From Microcebus murinus (taxonomy: Eukaryota > Chordata > Mammalia > Primates > Cheirogaleidae): DNA of 64,000 bases. Positions 1-10,700 of this stretch are shown one piece after another. The DNA lies in assembly GCF_040939455.1 (NCBI RefSeq), contig NC_134109.1:67558501-67622500 (forward strand), in the 5' to 3' direction. The notes under the pieces were generated by a model. That model was not told the origin of the DNA and did not search any database. It was given only the letters and a program-made list of their open reading frames with translations. The first letter of the stretch is position 1; each line of letters begins with the position of its first letter. The position numbers and the translations under genes were made by a program.

Positions 1-318
1 CAAGGGTTAGAGGCACCGACCAACAACATAATTAACACATTATTTGTATGTTATTATATACTGTATTTTTATAATAAAGTAAGCTAGAGAATAGAAAATA
101 CTATTAATAAAAACATAAGGAAGAGAAAATATATTTACTATTCATTAAATGGAAGTGGACCATCATAAAGGTCTTCGTCCTCCTTCTCTTCATGTTGAGT
201 AGGCTGAGGAGGAAGAAGAGGGGTTAGTCTTGCTGTTTCAGGGGTAGCATAGGCCAAAGAAAATCCACAAATAAGTGGTCTTGTGCAGTTCAAACCCATG
301 TTGGTTAAGGGTCAACTG
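1..318 (-). mobile_element. Tigger-type DNA transposon, terminal part, cut by the window start
   Basis: The stretch ends in the terminal inverted repeat GGTTAAGGGTCAACTG, followed by TA at 319-320, the target dinucleotide of Tc1/mariner-Tigger elements. The same terminus in opposite orientation starts the small element at 13137. Upstream are an AT-rich part and a purine-rich block (about 205-225) that resemble the 3' portion of this element type. The other end lies outside the window, so neither length nor coding capacity can be judged. Orientation is assigned from the terminus only and is uncertain. Confidence 0.7.
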
Positions 319-319
319 T

Positions 320-540
320 ATTTTGTAATAAAAATAATAGCTAACATTTACTGAGCACTTACTATGTACAAGGAACTATGCTAAGTTTTCTGGGAATTAT
401 TTAATGTAGTACTCTTATTAGTCCTAGGAAATGGGTATTATATATATCACTATTCTATAGATAAAGAAAGTAAGAACTCAGAGATAAAGTGAGCTGCTCA
501 GAGTTAGAGACCCAAAAATGGGCAACACACTAACTTACAT
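320..540 (-). repeat. MIR SINE, reverse orientation
   Basis: The sequence reads as the reverse complement of MIR: a segment like TTTACTGAGCACTTACTATG near 350, a diverged middle, and a part resembling 'ataaagaaagtaagaactca' where MIR has its conserved 'gaggaaactgaggctcaga' motif. It directly abuts the Tigger terminus. Divergence is high, as expected of this old mammalian SINE. Confidence 0.7.
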
Positions 541-1239
541 TTTTCTAACAGAAACATTCTTAACGATTTAACATATTGCATTAGAGAAAATAGACCTCCC
601 CTACTGGCCTTGTCTCAGCTCTGTCATGGTATAATAAGGAATCAGGTATTGACACTTGGCCAGAATGTTACTTGGAAATATATAGAAGACCAACATAGAA
701 TTAGCAAGAATAATGAACTTGAGATCTCCAAGAATAAGGTGAAATTCAGGAGACCTAGAACTTTTCCCTTGTCTTATATTATTAACCATGGAGAATCTAG
801 GTTTTATTAACACCAAGATGTTATTTTCCCCATTGTGGCCAATTTTATGGATTGAGGATAGAGAAGAGACCCCTTTGAAAAATCAATATGGTGTTAGCAA
901 CACAACTGGATTTTGTAATCTTGTTTGGTGATTTTTATTTTCTAGTATGAAATAAGTGATTGCAGCCATATGCAAATTTTCTTCCCAGCTCATATAACAC
1001 ATATGTGTCAGAGAGCTTCAAGGCAATAGGGAATTTGAATGAACTATAAATATTAAAATATCATGTAACATAATATGAATATTCAAAAATATTCTTTCAG
1101 AAAAAAAGCTAGCTACTGATTGGGTTATATTTTTAAGAAGCCACCCAATAAAAAGAAAAAGCCAAGCAAACAAGGGTTGTGCTCAGGTGGACTTTCACAC
1201 TAACCATTTAAGAGTTTTACAAAAAACCCAAAGTGAGTC
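541..1239. other. Unassigned AT-rich stretch
   Basis: I recognise no repeat, exon or RNA gene here. Two overlapping short frames (66 and 71 codons at about 601-816, opposite strands) are the length expected by chance and resemble no protein I know. Confidence 0.5.
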
Positions 1240-1365
1240 ATTAACTTATTTAACCATTATACAAATATTAATTGACTGTATTCCCTGAGCTAAGCACTGT
1301 GCTAGACACTGGGGTAGAGCAGTGAAGGTATTGGGCTTAATATTACCTTCAGATCCTTGGAGTTT
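1240..1365 (-). repeat. L2 LINE 3' end, reverse orientation
   Basis: The reverse complement of the L2 tail is visible: an AT-rich part, then GAGCTAAGCACTGTGCTAGA and a 'cactggggtagagcagtgaa' segment, which match the region next to the L2 3' terminus. Only the terminal ~125 bases remain. Confidence 0.7.
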
Positions 1366-2654
1366 TCTGACTCAAACATGCTATTTCCTCCCGTGAGTTG
1401 GAAAATACCTATGAACAGTGCCCAACAGAATAAAACTAGCAAATCAAAAAGGCCAAGTGTGATTATAAAAACCAGGTCAATTGTTTACCTGGTGAAGCCA
1501 CAACTTTACATGAAAGGCAAGTTTGGAGATTCTTCAAGCATCTACCTCTAACCTTGAAATGAATTTCTGTTTATCCAATTGTGGCTACAAGTAGCAACAG
1601 GGTAAGAAAGTAAGTAACAATAGTTTGGTCCTACAATTTATAATCAGTAACACAGGCAGAATTTCTTCAACATTTGGATAACCCAACTTTGTTAAATAGG
1701 AAAAACTGTATATGTACATAGAAACAATGCAGTCCTTATTAGCAACAATCTTCCATCTAGACTTTGCTCTATTGTTCCTCTAGATCTGTTCAAATTCATT
1801 CTCATAAATATGTTTTTGAATGATTTGCTTTTTGCCATTCTCTCTCCAGGTTTGTGTTTATGGGGCTTTTTATGTTAACTTTGTACTCCTCTGCTAGCTT
1901 CCTTTCAATTAGCTTATTGAAAGAGTTCTTTGAAGATGAAAAGTCCTGTGTTAAGTGTGAAGCATTAACTCTTACCCTGCAAACAAATAATGTGAAGGTC
2001 ATGAGAAACTAACATATTAAAAACAGAAGCAAACAGGGAAAAGGCAATTTCCAAAAGAAGATAAAATTTAACAACAAGAATACTATTAATACCTGAGGGC
2101 TTAAGATATCTTTTTCATTTGCTATGTTGGAAATATTGATTCATTTGTCATTAGAAAATCACACAAAGCTGAGTGTGAATAAATAGCTACAGTTTTGTAC
2201 AAGAAAGTAAGATACTTTGAATACTTGCCCCAAACTCTCAGAACATAAGGAGGAAGAGAAAACCCAGCACTTTCAAGTTTGCATATTACCTAGATTACCT
2301 TTCCTGAAGATACAGCTTTAGAGTAAGGCAAATGAGTGGTAAAATATCTTGGGTAGCAAACGGAGGAACAGAAGTTGAGTTTAGTATGAAAAACGTTGAG
2401 TACCTTTCTCTGCTTTCTCTGATTATTCTAACCAGTGGAGGTTTAGAAGCACTTTGGAGACAATTCCTAGATCATCCTATCTACATCCAGAAAGCAGCCT
2501 TTATGCAGCATGCACCTGTTTCACCATGAGATTTTAAGAACAGAAGGAGTAATGGGCAATAATTCATATGACCTTTCCTGGACATCTGCTAAATCTTCTC
2601 TCCCAATGGAGGCATCACCACTGAAGTTGTGGCTCATTTCGGGACCTGAAGAAG
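1366..2654. other. Unassigned stretch
   Basis: Ordinary moderately AT-rich DNA. Short frames at 1357-1551, 1802-2002 and 2332-2529 have no recognisable product or splice context. I see no repeat family. Confidence 0.5.
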
Positions 2655-2659
2655 GTGAC

Positions 2660-3015
2660 TTTTTTTTTTCCTGTTACTGTAACTGAATATCTGACATTGG
2701 GTAATTCATAAGGAAAAGAAATGTATTTCTTATGGTTCTGGAGACTGGGAAGTCCAAGAACACAGCACCAACACCTGGTGAGTGCCTTATTACTAGGTCA
2801 TAACATGGCATGGCGAGAGGGCAAGAGCATTTGCGCCGGCTCAGGACTTCCTTCTTCTTACAAAGCCACTAGTCCCATCGTGGGGCCCCACCCTGATGAT
2901 CTTATCTAATTCTAATTACCTCCCAAAGGCTTCATCTCCAAATTCCACCAACATATGAATTAGGGGGTTAAGTTTACAACACATAGAACTTGGAGAACAC
3001 ACTGAAACCACAGCA
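2660..3015 (-). mobile_element. MaLR (MST/MLT1-type) solo LTR with 5-bp target duplication
   Basis: Read on the minus strand this is a non-coding ERVL-MaLR LTR. It has 'aattcatatgttggtggaat' near its start, 'gcctttgggaggtaattaga' in the middle and 'cttcccagtctccagaacca' near its end. GTGAC occurs immediately on both sides (2655-2659 and 3016-3020), matching the 5-bp target duplication of this class. The minus-strand start keeps TG (CA on the plus strand at 3014-3015); the other terminus has decayed into a T run. No internal retroviral sequence adjoins it, so it is a solo LTR. Exact subfamily is not resolved. Confidence 0.8.
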
Positions 3016-3020
3016 GTGAC

Positions 3021-3639
3021 TATGCAGATGGCAAGCCTGCACAGAAGCCCTCAAAATGCATAATTTGCTGAGGGCTGCTTAGGAGAGATGAACAACTCAC
3101 AGAGCCTTGCATGGGGGAGCCGCTTTCATCTTTGTGATTCTAGAAGTAGGAGCTGTACTTGTTTAATGTTAACATAGAGAAGGGTAAGGAATTTACCTAA
3201 AGAGGGACTGAAAAGCTTTTAAAAATGGTAAATTTTATAAACAAAAGCTTGAAATATCATGGAGAATTTTCCCAGCCCATCGCTTTTCTGCCTTGATGTA
3301 TTGCACCAGTTGGCCCAAACAGTGCTTGGGAGCATGCAGTGGTATTAGGAGAGTCTTATGGAAAGAGATCTGAACCCCGTTAGTTACTAACGCCTCTAGA
3401 AATCTCCACTCACAAGAAATTCATATTGAACTAAACACACTAATGATTTTGTTCAGGTTAGAAATGTCAAATATATTGAAGTTCTTAAATTTGCTCTATA
3501 TTAGTAGAATTGATATATTTGCAGCATTAATTCTAACTCATTGACTAAAACAAAAATACTCATTGTTTGGTTTGTCCCCAGTACCTCACCTGTAAACAGG
3601 AGATAAACTAGAATTGATTTTTTTCTCCAACTTGAATGT
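3021..3639. other. Unassigned stretch
   Basis: I see no recognisable element or coding sequence between the LTR and the MER5-like piece. Confidence 0.5.
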
Positions 3640-3810
3640 GTGTCAGAATCACATGGAATGTTTGTTAAAAATGCAGATTTGAGGCCCCACTCTTAGAGTT
3701 TCTGATTCAGTAACTCTAGGGTAGGACTACAGAATTTGCATTTCTAACAAGGTCTCAAGTAATGCTGTTGTTGCTGATCCAGGACCACACTTCAAGTGCC
3801 ACTGGACTAG
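3640..3810 (+). mobile_element. MER5-like hAT-Charlie non-autonomous element
   Basis: The middle carries the typical succession 'agaatcacatggaatgtttg', 'aaaatgcagatttgaggccc', 'tctgattcagtaactctagg' and 'gaatttgcatttctaacaag', diagnostic of the MER5 group. The outer inverted repeats are worn. It is non-coding. Confidence 0.75.
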
Positions 3811-3906
3811 AAGATACGTAAGCTACATTTTGATTTTAACTATCTGTTTATTATGGTTACCATTTGGTGGAAGAAAGGGTAGGCTTCAGTTCAGTGTTGA
3901 AAACCT

Positions 3907-4182
3907 TGGCTGGATGCTGTGGCTCATGCCTGTAATTGTAGTACACAGGGAGGCCTAGGCAGAAGATCACTTGAGGTCAGGAGTTCAAGACCAGCCTAAC
4001 CAAGACAGAGACCTCTGTCTCTACTAAAAATAGAAAAGTTAGCCAGTGCAATAGTGCATGCCTATAATCCCAGCTTGGGAGGCTGAAACAGGAGGATTGC
4101 TTGAGCCCAGCAGTTTGAGGTTGCAATGAGCTATGATAATGCCATTGCCTTCTAGTCTCATTCTGCCTCCAAAAAAAAAAAA
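3907..4182 (+). mobile_element. Alu SINE, diverged, lemur-like type
   Basis: A dimeric 7SL-derived SINE starts with GGCTGGATGCTGTGGCTCAT. The left arm continues into the A-rich linker 'ctctactaaaaatagaaaag' and the right arm ends in a poly(A) of 12. The 'ctaaaaatagaaaagttagc' linker and a right arm with 'aatgagctatgataatgcca' resemble strepsirrhine Alu copies more than human ones. An A-box-like 'gtggctcatgcct' is present but diverged. I see no clear target duplication. Confidence 0.85.
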
Positions 4183-4189
4183 CTTATGA

Positions 4190-4800
4190 ACTCATGTATT
4201 TAGTCACTTAATTTTTAACAAAGGCAATACTGTACTTCATGGGAAAAGAATGGACATTCCAAAACTGCTCAAATTGATAAGTCAGAGAAATGCAAATTAA
4301 ACTATGAGATACCACTTATGCACCCAACAAAATAATTAAAATGAAAAAGACCAATGATATCAACTGTTGGTGAAGCTTTGGAACAACATTAACTCTCATA
4401 TACTGCTAAGGCAAGAGAATGCTGCTACAACCACTTAATAGATACTGCTGAACATTCTCCTAAGACTGAACATAGGCACACACCACAAATGAGCAATTCT
4501 ACTCTTAGTTATATACCCAGCAGAAATATATGCATATGCTTACCAAAAATATGTACTAGAATGTTCATAATGGTGTTATTCACATTAGCCAGAAAGTTGA
4601 AACTACCAAAATGCTCAACAGTAGAATGGATAATTTATAGTATATTCAATATAATGGGATATTATTCATGAATGAAAATGAACATGAAATATGAATAAAT
4701 CTCACAAACTTGATGGTGAGTGAAAAACAGACACTAAATAGGCTTAATATGATCTGATTCATGTTAAGTTTTTAAAAAGGTAAAATTAATCTATGCTTTA
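4190..4800 (+). pseudogene. Old L1 (L1M-type) ORF2 C-terminal remnant and 3' end
   Basis: This is a 5'-truncated LINE-1 copy. Recognisable L1 landmarks in order are 'tttttaacaaaggcaatac', then 'tcagagaaatgcaaattaaa' with 'atgagataccact', then 'atatacccagcagaaata', and 'cattagccagaaagttgaaa' with 'ccaaaatgctcaacagtaga'. These encode parts of the ORF2 C-terminal region. A deletion between about 4255 and 4280 joins parts that lie apart in intact L1. Stop codons interrupt the frame; the longest open piece is 60 codons (4489-4671). Confidence 0.8.
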
Positions 4801-5550
4801 AAAGTCACTTTTCTAATAGTGAGAAACATGAGTGTACTTCTTTGGTGCTGGTAAATATTGTTCTTTAATCTGAGTGCTGGTTAGTTATAAAAGAAAATAT
4901 CCAGCACATTCAAATTGTAAAGAATTTGAGCATTCAGTGATTCACGAATTTATCATCAGAGCAGAATCAGTGAGCTAGGAGGGGCTGGAGGGAAAACTTA
5001 CGAAGTGGTGGCAGAAGTAAGACATAGAAAACAATTTTGATTGGTTAGAATGAAAAGACCCTAGTTAGTGGTTAATGGTTGGTAAGTTGATAGTTTTTGT
5101 CTCATGAAGGTTTTAGTCTCAATTTACTGCCTACCTTGGGCTTTGGTTTGGTCACATAGGAACTTAAAGGGCCAGAGCCACCCCAGTCTAATGGGCCTCC
5201 CAGATTTTTTTTTAAACATTAGTCATTTTCACATTTGAACATTCAATGAGCTGTACACATGACAATGCACTTAGCTAGTCATTTACATATGGTTTTTAAA
5301 AAAACTGTTATGAAATTTGTTTCAGTTTCCCTTCATGTGTTCAATTTGGTTCCTGTATCTGTTTAGCTCTAATAAGTCCCTTCTGCTTCAGGTGAAATCC
5401 ATTGCTTTTTGTTTTGTTTGTTTTCTTGCTCTTCCATTTCTCAGATTCTTCCTTCTTAAATTGAAAATTGTTCCTTTACCTCTGTTTCTTGGGTTTTTCT
5501 AACACTTTAATTCAAGAATGATTTGCATCTTGTACCATGTATTTAAATAC
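4801..5550. other. Unassigned stretch
   Basis: I see nothing recognisable. A hydrophobic 61-codon frame at 5317-5502 comes from a T-rich segment and is probably chance. Confidence 0.5.
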
Positions 5551-5581
<31 letters not shown>

Positions 5582-5586
5582 TTTTT
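5551..5586. repeat. (TA)n followed by T run
   Basis: About eleven TA units run directly into an uninterrupted T tract of about 14. It is a simple repeat likely to vary in length. Confidence 0.95.
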
Positions 5587-5689
5587 AATCTAACATTTCC
5601 TGTAGACTCCAAATACCAGTATCCATTTATTCAAAATCTGTTTCTCCTCTGGCCTTACCCATCTCAGTAAATGGCACCACCTTACTCAG

Positions 5690-6345
5690 TTGCTAAAGCT
5701 GAAAGCCTAGAAGCACTCCTTGATCTTGCCTTCTCTCTCACCATTCGCTACCCAAATCCATTAAGTCCTATCTATTCTTCAACCACTCCTTTCTAGTGGG
5801 GCACTATACTCTCATGCATTTCACCATCATCTGTTACCTAAAAAACTGTTTAGCCTGTCAGATGGCTTTTGTGGTCCTAGTTTTGACCCCAACATATTAT
5901 AAATTCATATAGTACTATCCTCCTGTTTAAAACCCTCCAGTGGCTCAGCCTAACCATTAAGGGTAAGGATTAAATCTGAAATCCTCACCCCAGCCTCCAA
6001 GGCCTTACCAGACCTTCCTGTACCATGCCTGCCTCATTTCACTTCACCATGGCCTGTTTGCCCTTGTTAGGATCCTTCCTTCTTTAGGACCTTTACACAT
6101 GCCATCTACCTAGACTATCCTTTCCCCAAAATCTTTGCCTGGCTAGACTTTATTATTTAGGTCTCTGTTCTCTCAGAGAAGGCTTTCTTGGCCACAGAAT
6201 TAATAATTACTCTCAACCCCTGGTCCCCACTCTATTGCACTGTCTTGCTTCAATATCCTTCATAGCACTTTTCATGATGTGACATTTTCTTGCTATGTCC
6301 TACCACCTTGCACGTATTAAACAGTCAATAAATGTGTTAGATGAA
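5690..6345 (+). pseudogene. L2 LINE, C-terminal coding remnant plus 3' tail
   Basis: This is the 3' part of an ancient L2 (CR1-clade) retrotransposon. Landmarks in order are 'ccattaagtcctatctattc' near 5758, 'aaaaccctccagtggctcag' at about 5929, 'atcctcaccccagcctccaa', 'ggacctttacacatgccatc' and the 3' terminus 'aaacagtcaataaatgtgtt' near 6320. The protein part corresponds to the C-terminal segment of the L2 reverse-transcriptase polyprotein. Stops and indels break the frame throughout, so it is dead. Among the longer L2 pieces in the window. Confidence 0.85.
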
Positions 6346-6478
6346 TTAATGAACTGTAGACCTCAACAGGATATAAAACACAATTTCACAATCTTACCCA
6401 AAGTTCCTGGCTTCTGTGGAAAAATACACTAGACTCTGTTCTTCATTACTTTGGTAGCAAAGTGTTCCTGAATGTCAC

Positions 6479-6520
6479 CATGCATGTGTGTATGTGCACA
6501 TGTGCATGTGCATATATATA
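6479..6520. repeat. 42-bp perfect alternating purine-pyrimidine tract
   Basis: Every base from 6479 to 6520 alternates pyrimidine and purine. It mixes CA/TG, GC and TA steps and ends in a TA run. Such tracts can adopt left-handed Z-DNA under negative supercoiling. The 96-codon frame at 6472-6762 begins in it and has a low-complexity Cys/Val/His-rich start; I do not call it a gene. Confidence 0.85.
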
Positions 6521-8219
6521 ATCTGACAGCTGAGCAATGTTTAACAGCTGCATCTCTGTGTGTCACACTGAGAGTTAACAGGCAACAAGTCACGAGCTCA
6601 AGGAACGGAGGCGAGGCAGGAGCAGTGGGCATGCTTCAACTGCCAGTGCAAGATCAACATCTGAAACCAAGGAGGGGGGTTGTGATTCATAAAGTCATGA
6701 GAGGTCCTCAGGAGAAGGATCTTGATTTTAGACCAACATTTGCTAATGCCAGAGAGCTTTAATATCTTTTCTGTTTATGGAAAGAACCAATCTCCAAGCC
6801 TGGGTCACCTGGGGGCTAAGTATGATGTTACATGAGAAGAAATGGCTAGATTAGGATGCAAAAGGTAAATAGCAGGATTCTTGCTTACAAAGGCAAATTC
6901 TGATCCGTGATGAGCACATATCACAGAACAAAAATTTGGCAAACATGTTTGATTTGAAAGAAATGGATCTTCAAAATGGTTAATCAAACCTATAAGGCAT
7001 TTTATAGCTCGAGTTTTCTACCCAACCCATTAACTCATTTTTTTTTTTTTAACTTGAACAGCAGGGGGGCCTCTAAAGCGGGTCAAAGAAAGGGAGATTT
7101 AACTCACCGTATATATCCAGTTTTCACTGTCTCATTAGACCAAATCCCGTGGTCTTGTTTGCCACCCCCTTAGAAGATGCAGCACAGAGCAGCACTGCAG
7201 CTGCTGCTACACAAATTCACTCCTTCCCTATTCCACTGCTGTGGTCCCTGACAGGCTGAAAGGAGCAAGGCAACAATCAAAAAGCCATCCGCTCCCCAGA
7301 GCAGTTGATGCAAATAAACCCTAGGCCATTGTGATGTTATTGGGACATAAACCAACAAATAGATGCTGCATTCATACCCTTCTGGAAATGGAAACGTGCC
7401 CTAATTAAAGCAGACACAACAGCTCTGCAGACGCAGCCAGACAGCAAATGAAGGGGCTGCCTGCCCAATTCCTCAGCTTCCAGGTAATGGCAATGCTTAT
7501 GTGAATTATATAAATTCATCTACAACTCAGTGTTCTCCACTTTAAATGACTGGACTTTTGCCTATCTAGCCTCTAAAAGGTGTGTATAGAAGGAATACTG
7601 GATCTTAGAATACATTTAGTTAGTTAAATTCTCTTACTCCGGGAAGGAATCCCTTATAGCATTCCTTATATATTGTAGCCTGACTACCAGGGGAGCTGAC
7701 CAAAGGCAGAAACGAGGTTGGAGTCATAGAGGGTCAAACCCAGAAATCCATGAAGGGGCAGCAGATTCAGCTTGTCATTCCAGAGAGTTATGGGCCAGCA
7801 ACCAATTTCAACTTTAGAACCCTGGCATAGAGAAGGTAAATGGAGCCTGGTGCAATGTAATGTATTTTCATCCTCTCTCCTTAGCTAAATTAGGTTTTGT
7901 CTGGAAATAAATGAACACATAATGAATTTAGGATGTGATTATGTGTTTGATGTTCAACAAATCTAAAAATAGTAACTCAATGCAAAATTGAAATAAAAAA
8001 TTCTCCAAACTGTTTGCTTGAAATGCTCTGTAGAAAGACAAATCACACATTCCCTTTCAGCAAACTCCCACCCTCCCCGAAAATACGTCTCTGCATTGGA
8101 ACAAAGCAGAGTTGACTCACACAGATAAGGAGCCATAAAACATGAATCATGGGTGAAGAGGGGGCAGAGTAAATAGAAATGTGTAGATAGGTATAGCAGA
8201 TTTTTAAAAATGTTCTCAA
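6521..8219. other. Low-repeat stretch with possible regulatory sequence
   Basis: I see no interspersed repeat in about 1.7 kb, which stands out here. Between 7240 and 7500 the base composition is balanced and homeobox, POU and FOX-type words are dense. Between 8110 and 8135 an AP-1 word and a GATA word lie close together. No exon can be supported: the frames here are under 70 codons and lack flanking splice signals I trust. Confidence 0.5.
7240..7515. promoter_or_regulatory. Candidate conserved non-coding element / enhancer
   Basis: A perfect octamer ATGCAAAT (7308-7315) overlaps a FOX-like CAAATAAAC. CCATTGTGAT (SOX-like) lies about 10 bases on, CTAATTAAAG further downstream, and AACAATCAAA upstream. 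The segment has no repeat and no long reading frame. Clusters of this kind are typical of developmental enhancers, but individual words occur by chance, so this is inference. Confidence 0.3.
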
Positions 8220-8690
8220 TTTTTTTTTACACTCCTCCCAATAAGAGATAGAGTATATGTTCCCTCTTCTCGAATTTGGGTGTGTTTGTGACTGCTTTCA
8301 TGAAAAGAGTATGATAAAAGTGATACAGTGTGACTTGCAAGGTTAGATCAGAAAAAACCAGTTAGCTTCCACCTGGTATCCTCTTGGGATACCTGCTCTA
8401 GGGGAAGCCAGGTGCCATGTAAGGAGTCCGGCTGCCCTGACACCACCACGCTTGAGAGCTCAGGTCAACAGCCCATGCTAAGCTCCCAGCCAACAGCTGA
8501 CCCTGGCAGCCAAGTGAATGAACCATCTGAAACATCCCGCCCAGCTGAGCCTTCAGTTGACTGCACAACAGCTAACTGCAACTTCATGAGACCTCCCAAG
8601 CCAAAATGACCCTTACTTTCTGACCCACAAAATTGTGAGCAAAATAAAATGGCTCTTTTAAATCCCTAGTTTCGGGATAATTAACTAGAA
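8220..8690 (+). mobile_element. MLT1-type MaLR LTR
   Basis: The stretch follows the MLT1 LTR layout. After a T run it carries 'gtgatacagtgtgacttgca', then 'agccaggtgccatgtaagga', 'gccaacagctgaccctggca', 'cccagctgagccttcagttg' and finally 'acccacaaaattgtgagcaa' with the poly(A) signal region 'aaaataaaatggct'. No internal retroviral sequence adjoins it. I could not place a target duplication. The 65-codon frame at 8412-8609 is LTR sequence, not a gene. Confidence 0.8.
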
Positions 8691-9205
8691 GAGTGAAATT
8701 TTAATTATTTAACTGAAAGATGTTGTTCTTACCCCCAACTCTTGATGATGAGCTACCTGCCCATTAACTCTCACTACAAAGTATCCTTAATGATGGCATC
8801 TCTTTGAGCACCAGACCCAGCCTCTGAGTGAAGACCTGCACTGTACAGTCAGGACAATGACTTCCAGGCAGCATTGTCTTCCCTACTTTGAGCTAAACAC
8901 TCTCTCCTGTAACTTTTACTCATCTGTCCTAGTCCTGCCTTCTGATGCCAGAACAAGTGCTCTCTCTTCTTGTGACATCAGAAAAGATTATGCAAATATA
9001 ATAGGTCAATAGAAAAAGAAAAACCTTCTTTGTTCATAGGTCCTTTGAAGCATTAAGACATTAAAGAAGTGTTTTCTCCTGAGATCTCCCTGGGGGTCAT
9101 AACATTTATACTTTCTTTGCATATATAGTTCTGTGTAGAAATGGAGAAAATGACTGTATGTGAAAAAACTGTTTAAAGACTTTTTTACTTAATTGCATTT
9201 AAAAT
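8691..9205. other. Unassigned stretch
   Basis: No recognisable element between the MLT1 LTR and the L1 pieces. Confidence 0.45.
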
Positions 9206-9618
9206 GCTCAGAATGCAAAAATCCAGAAGAAAATCATACACCAAAATAAATTTAGGCTAGGTTGGAGAGTTAAATGCAAACAGTTCAAGAAAAATACTGA
9301 TGAGTATATTTTGCAAATGATGGAGGACATAACTTTCTCAGCATGACTTTCTCAGTATATCTTCAAAGACTGAAAAAATTGATAGAATTGATCACATACA
9401 AACTCCAGAACTTTTGCATAATAAAAATATTCACAAAAAATTAAAAGACCATTGACAAACTAGAGAAAAATATTTCTGGCATACAATGAAACAAAAGATT
9501 AAGAACCTTAATATATTTTTTTAAAATTCCAGTTGGTAAGAAAAATCAACATTCTAATAGGAAAAATTTATATATGAGCAAAGAAGAAAAATTCATTATA
9601 GAAAAAGTACTAATGGAG
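9206..9618 (+). pseudogene. Old L1 ORF2 fragment
   Basis: A diverged LINE-1 ORF2 piece has the succession seen in the ORF2 C-terminal third: 'attgatcacatacaaactcc' with 'gaacttttgcataata', then 'ccattgacaaactagagaaa' and 'atatttctggcatacaatga'. It is A-rich on the plus strand, as L1 sense strands are. It stops exactly where the next L1 begins. No continuation is visible beyond that L1, so a nested insertion is not proven. Confidence 0.65.
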
Positions 9619-10700
9619 AGAGGTGGGGTTAACATGGCTAATGAGAGATATTGGTTGCTAGATCATCTTGGAAAGTAGGAAAAGTTTGCAATGAAAAAAT
9701 GTAGCTCAGGTATAATTCAGAGGGAAAAGTGCCAGAACATACCAGAGACTCCATGGAAAGAAGTTGTGGAGCACAACAAGAAGGAATAAGATTTTGGCAG
9801 AGATCAACTCCTGAGAAACTGGGGGTTCATGGAGAAGGTAGTTTGGGGGTTTAATTCTCCTTCCCTCATATCTCGGGAAGTCAGCAGGCTCCCAAGCTGC
9901 TGGAGAGCTTTTCTGCCCTCATGACCCCCAAAGCTGCTGCCATCAGTGAACTGGGAGCTTCTTGAAAACAAAGCACCAAGCTTCCAGCCTCCTCAGGGTT
10001 GCTCCCCCTCACCACAGACCTAAGCCCTGAGATGGTGGGCACCATACAGCTTCTCCACCCATTGTGGGCCTTTGACCTCCCCAAGAAGCTTCAGCTCCTC
10101 AGTCTTTGTGTCACTGGTCCCTACACAAATATCTCCCAACTCCTACCCAGACTGTGTTGGTCATAGGGGCTGGTGGGTCATGGAGGAACTGTGTGATCCC
10201 AGAGCTTGGACACAATGGGAGGGCTGCCTTCCTGGGAGAGGGACAAAGGGGACCAGATTGCCAGCACCCATCTATTCCGACTCTTCTCTCTCTCCTTCTT
10301 CACCTACTGCTGCCAAGTGGTACAGGTCACCCAAGGGACAATCATGCCAGGGCTCCCAGGAGCAGCTGCTTCCCTACTGTTGGCATGTCCATTACACTGA
10401 GGCCTCCACAGAGAGTGGGGCTCACACCTTTCCTCTTAAAGATCTTCAGCGGACCCAGGGGTACTCAGACTCTGAGCTCCCTGCTTGCAAACCCTCTCGG
10501 GTACTGCTCACCATGCTGCTCCAGGAGAGCAGGGCACACCCCAAAGCAGAGGGACATGAAGCCTGCTTGAGTACTCCACAGTTTGGGACCAGCACACTTT
10601 TCCCTGGAATGGTCAAGGACTGAACTTGGGAAAACAGGGGACAGGCCCAATACTGTATCCCCAGAAGTCAGTCATGTTGCTCAGAGGCATAGAGGGAGAT

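Noticed and set aside
6472..6762. 96-codon frame beginning with a Cys/Val/His-rich segment
   Set aside because: The start is a translation of the alternating purine-pyrimidine tract, and the remainder has no recognisable feature.
8412..8609. 65-codon frame, Pro/Ser/Thr-rich
   Set aside because: It lies inside an MLT1-type LTR, which does not code for protein.
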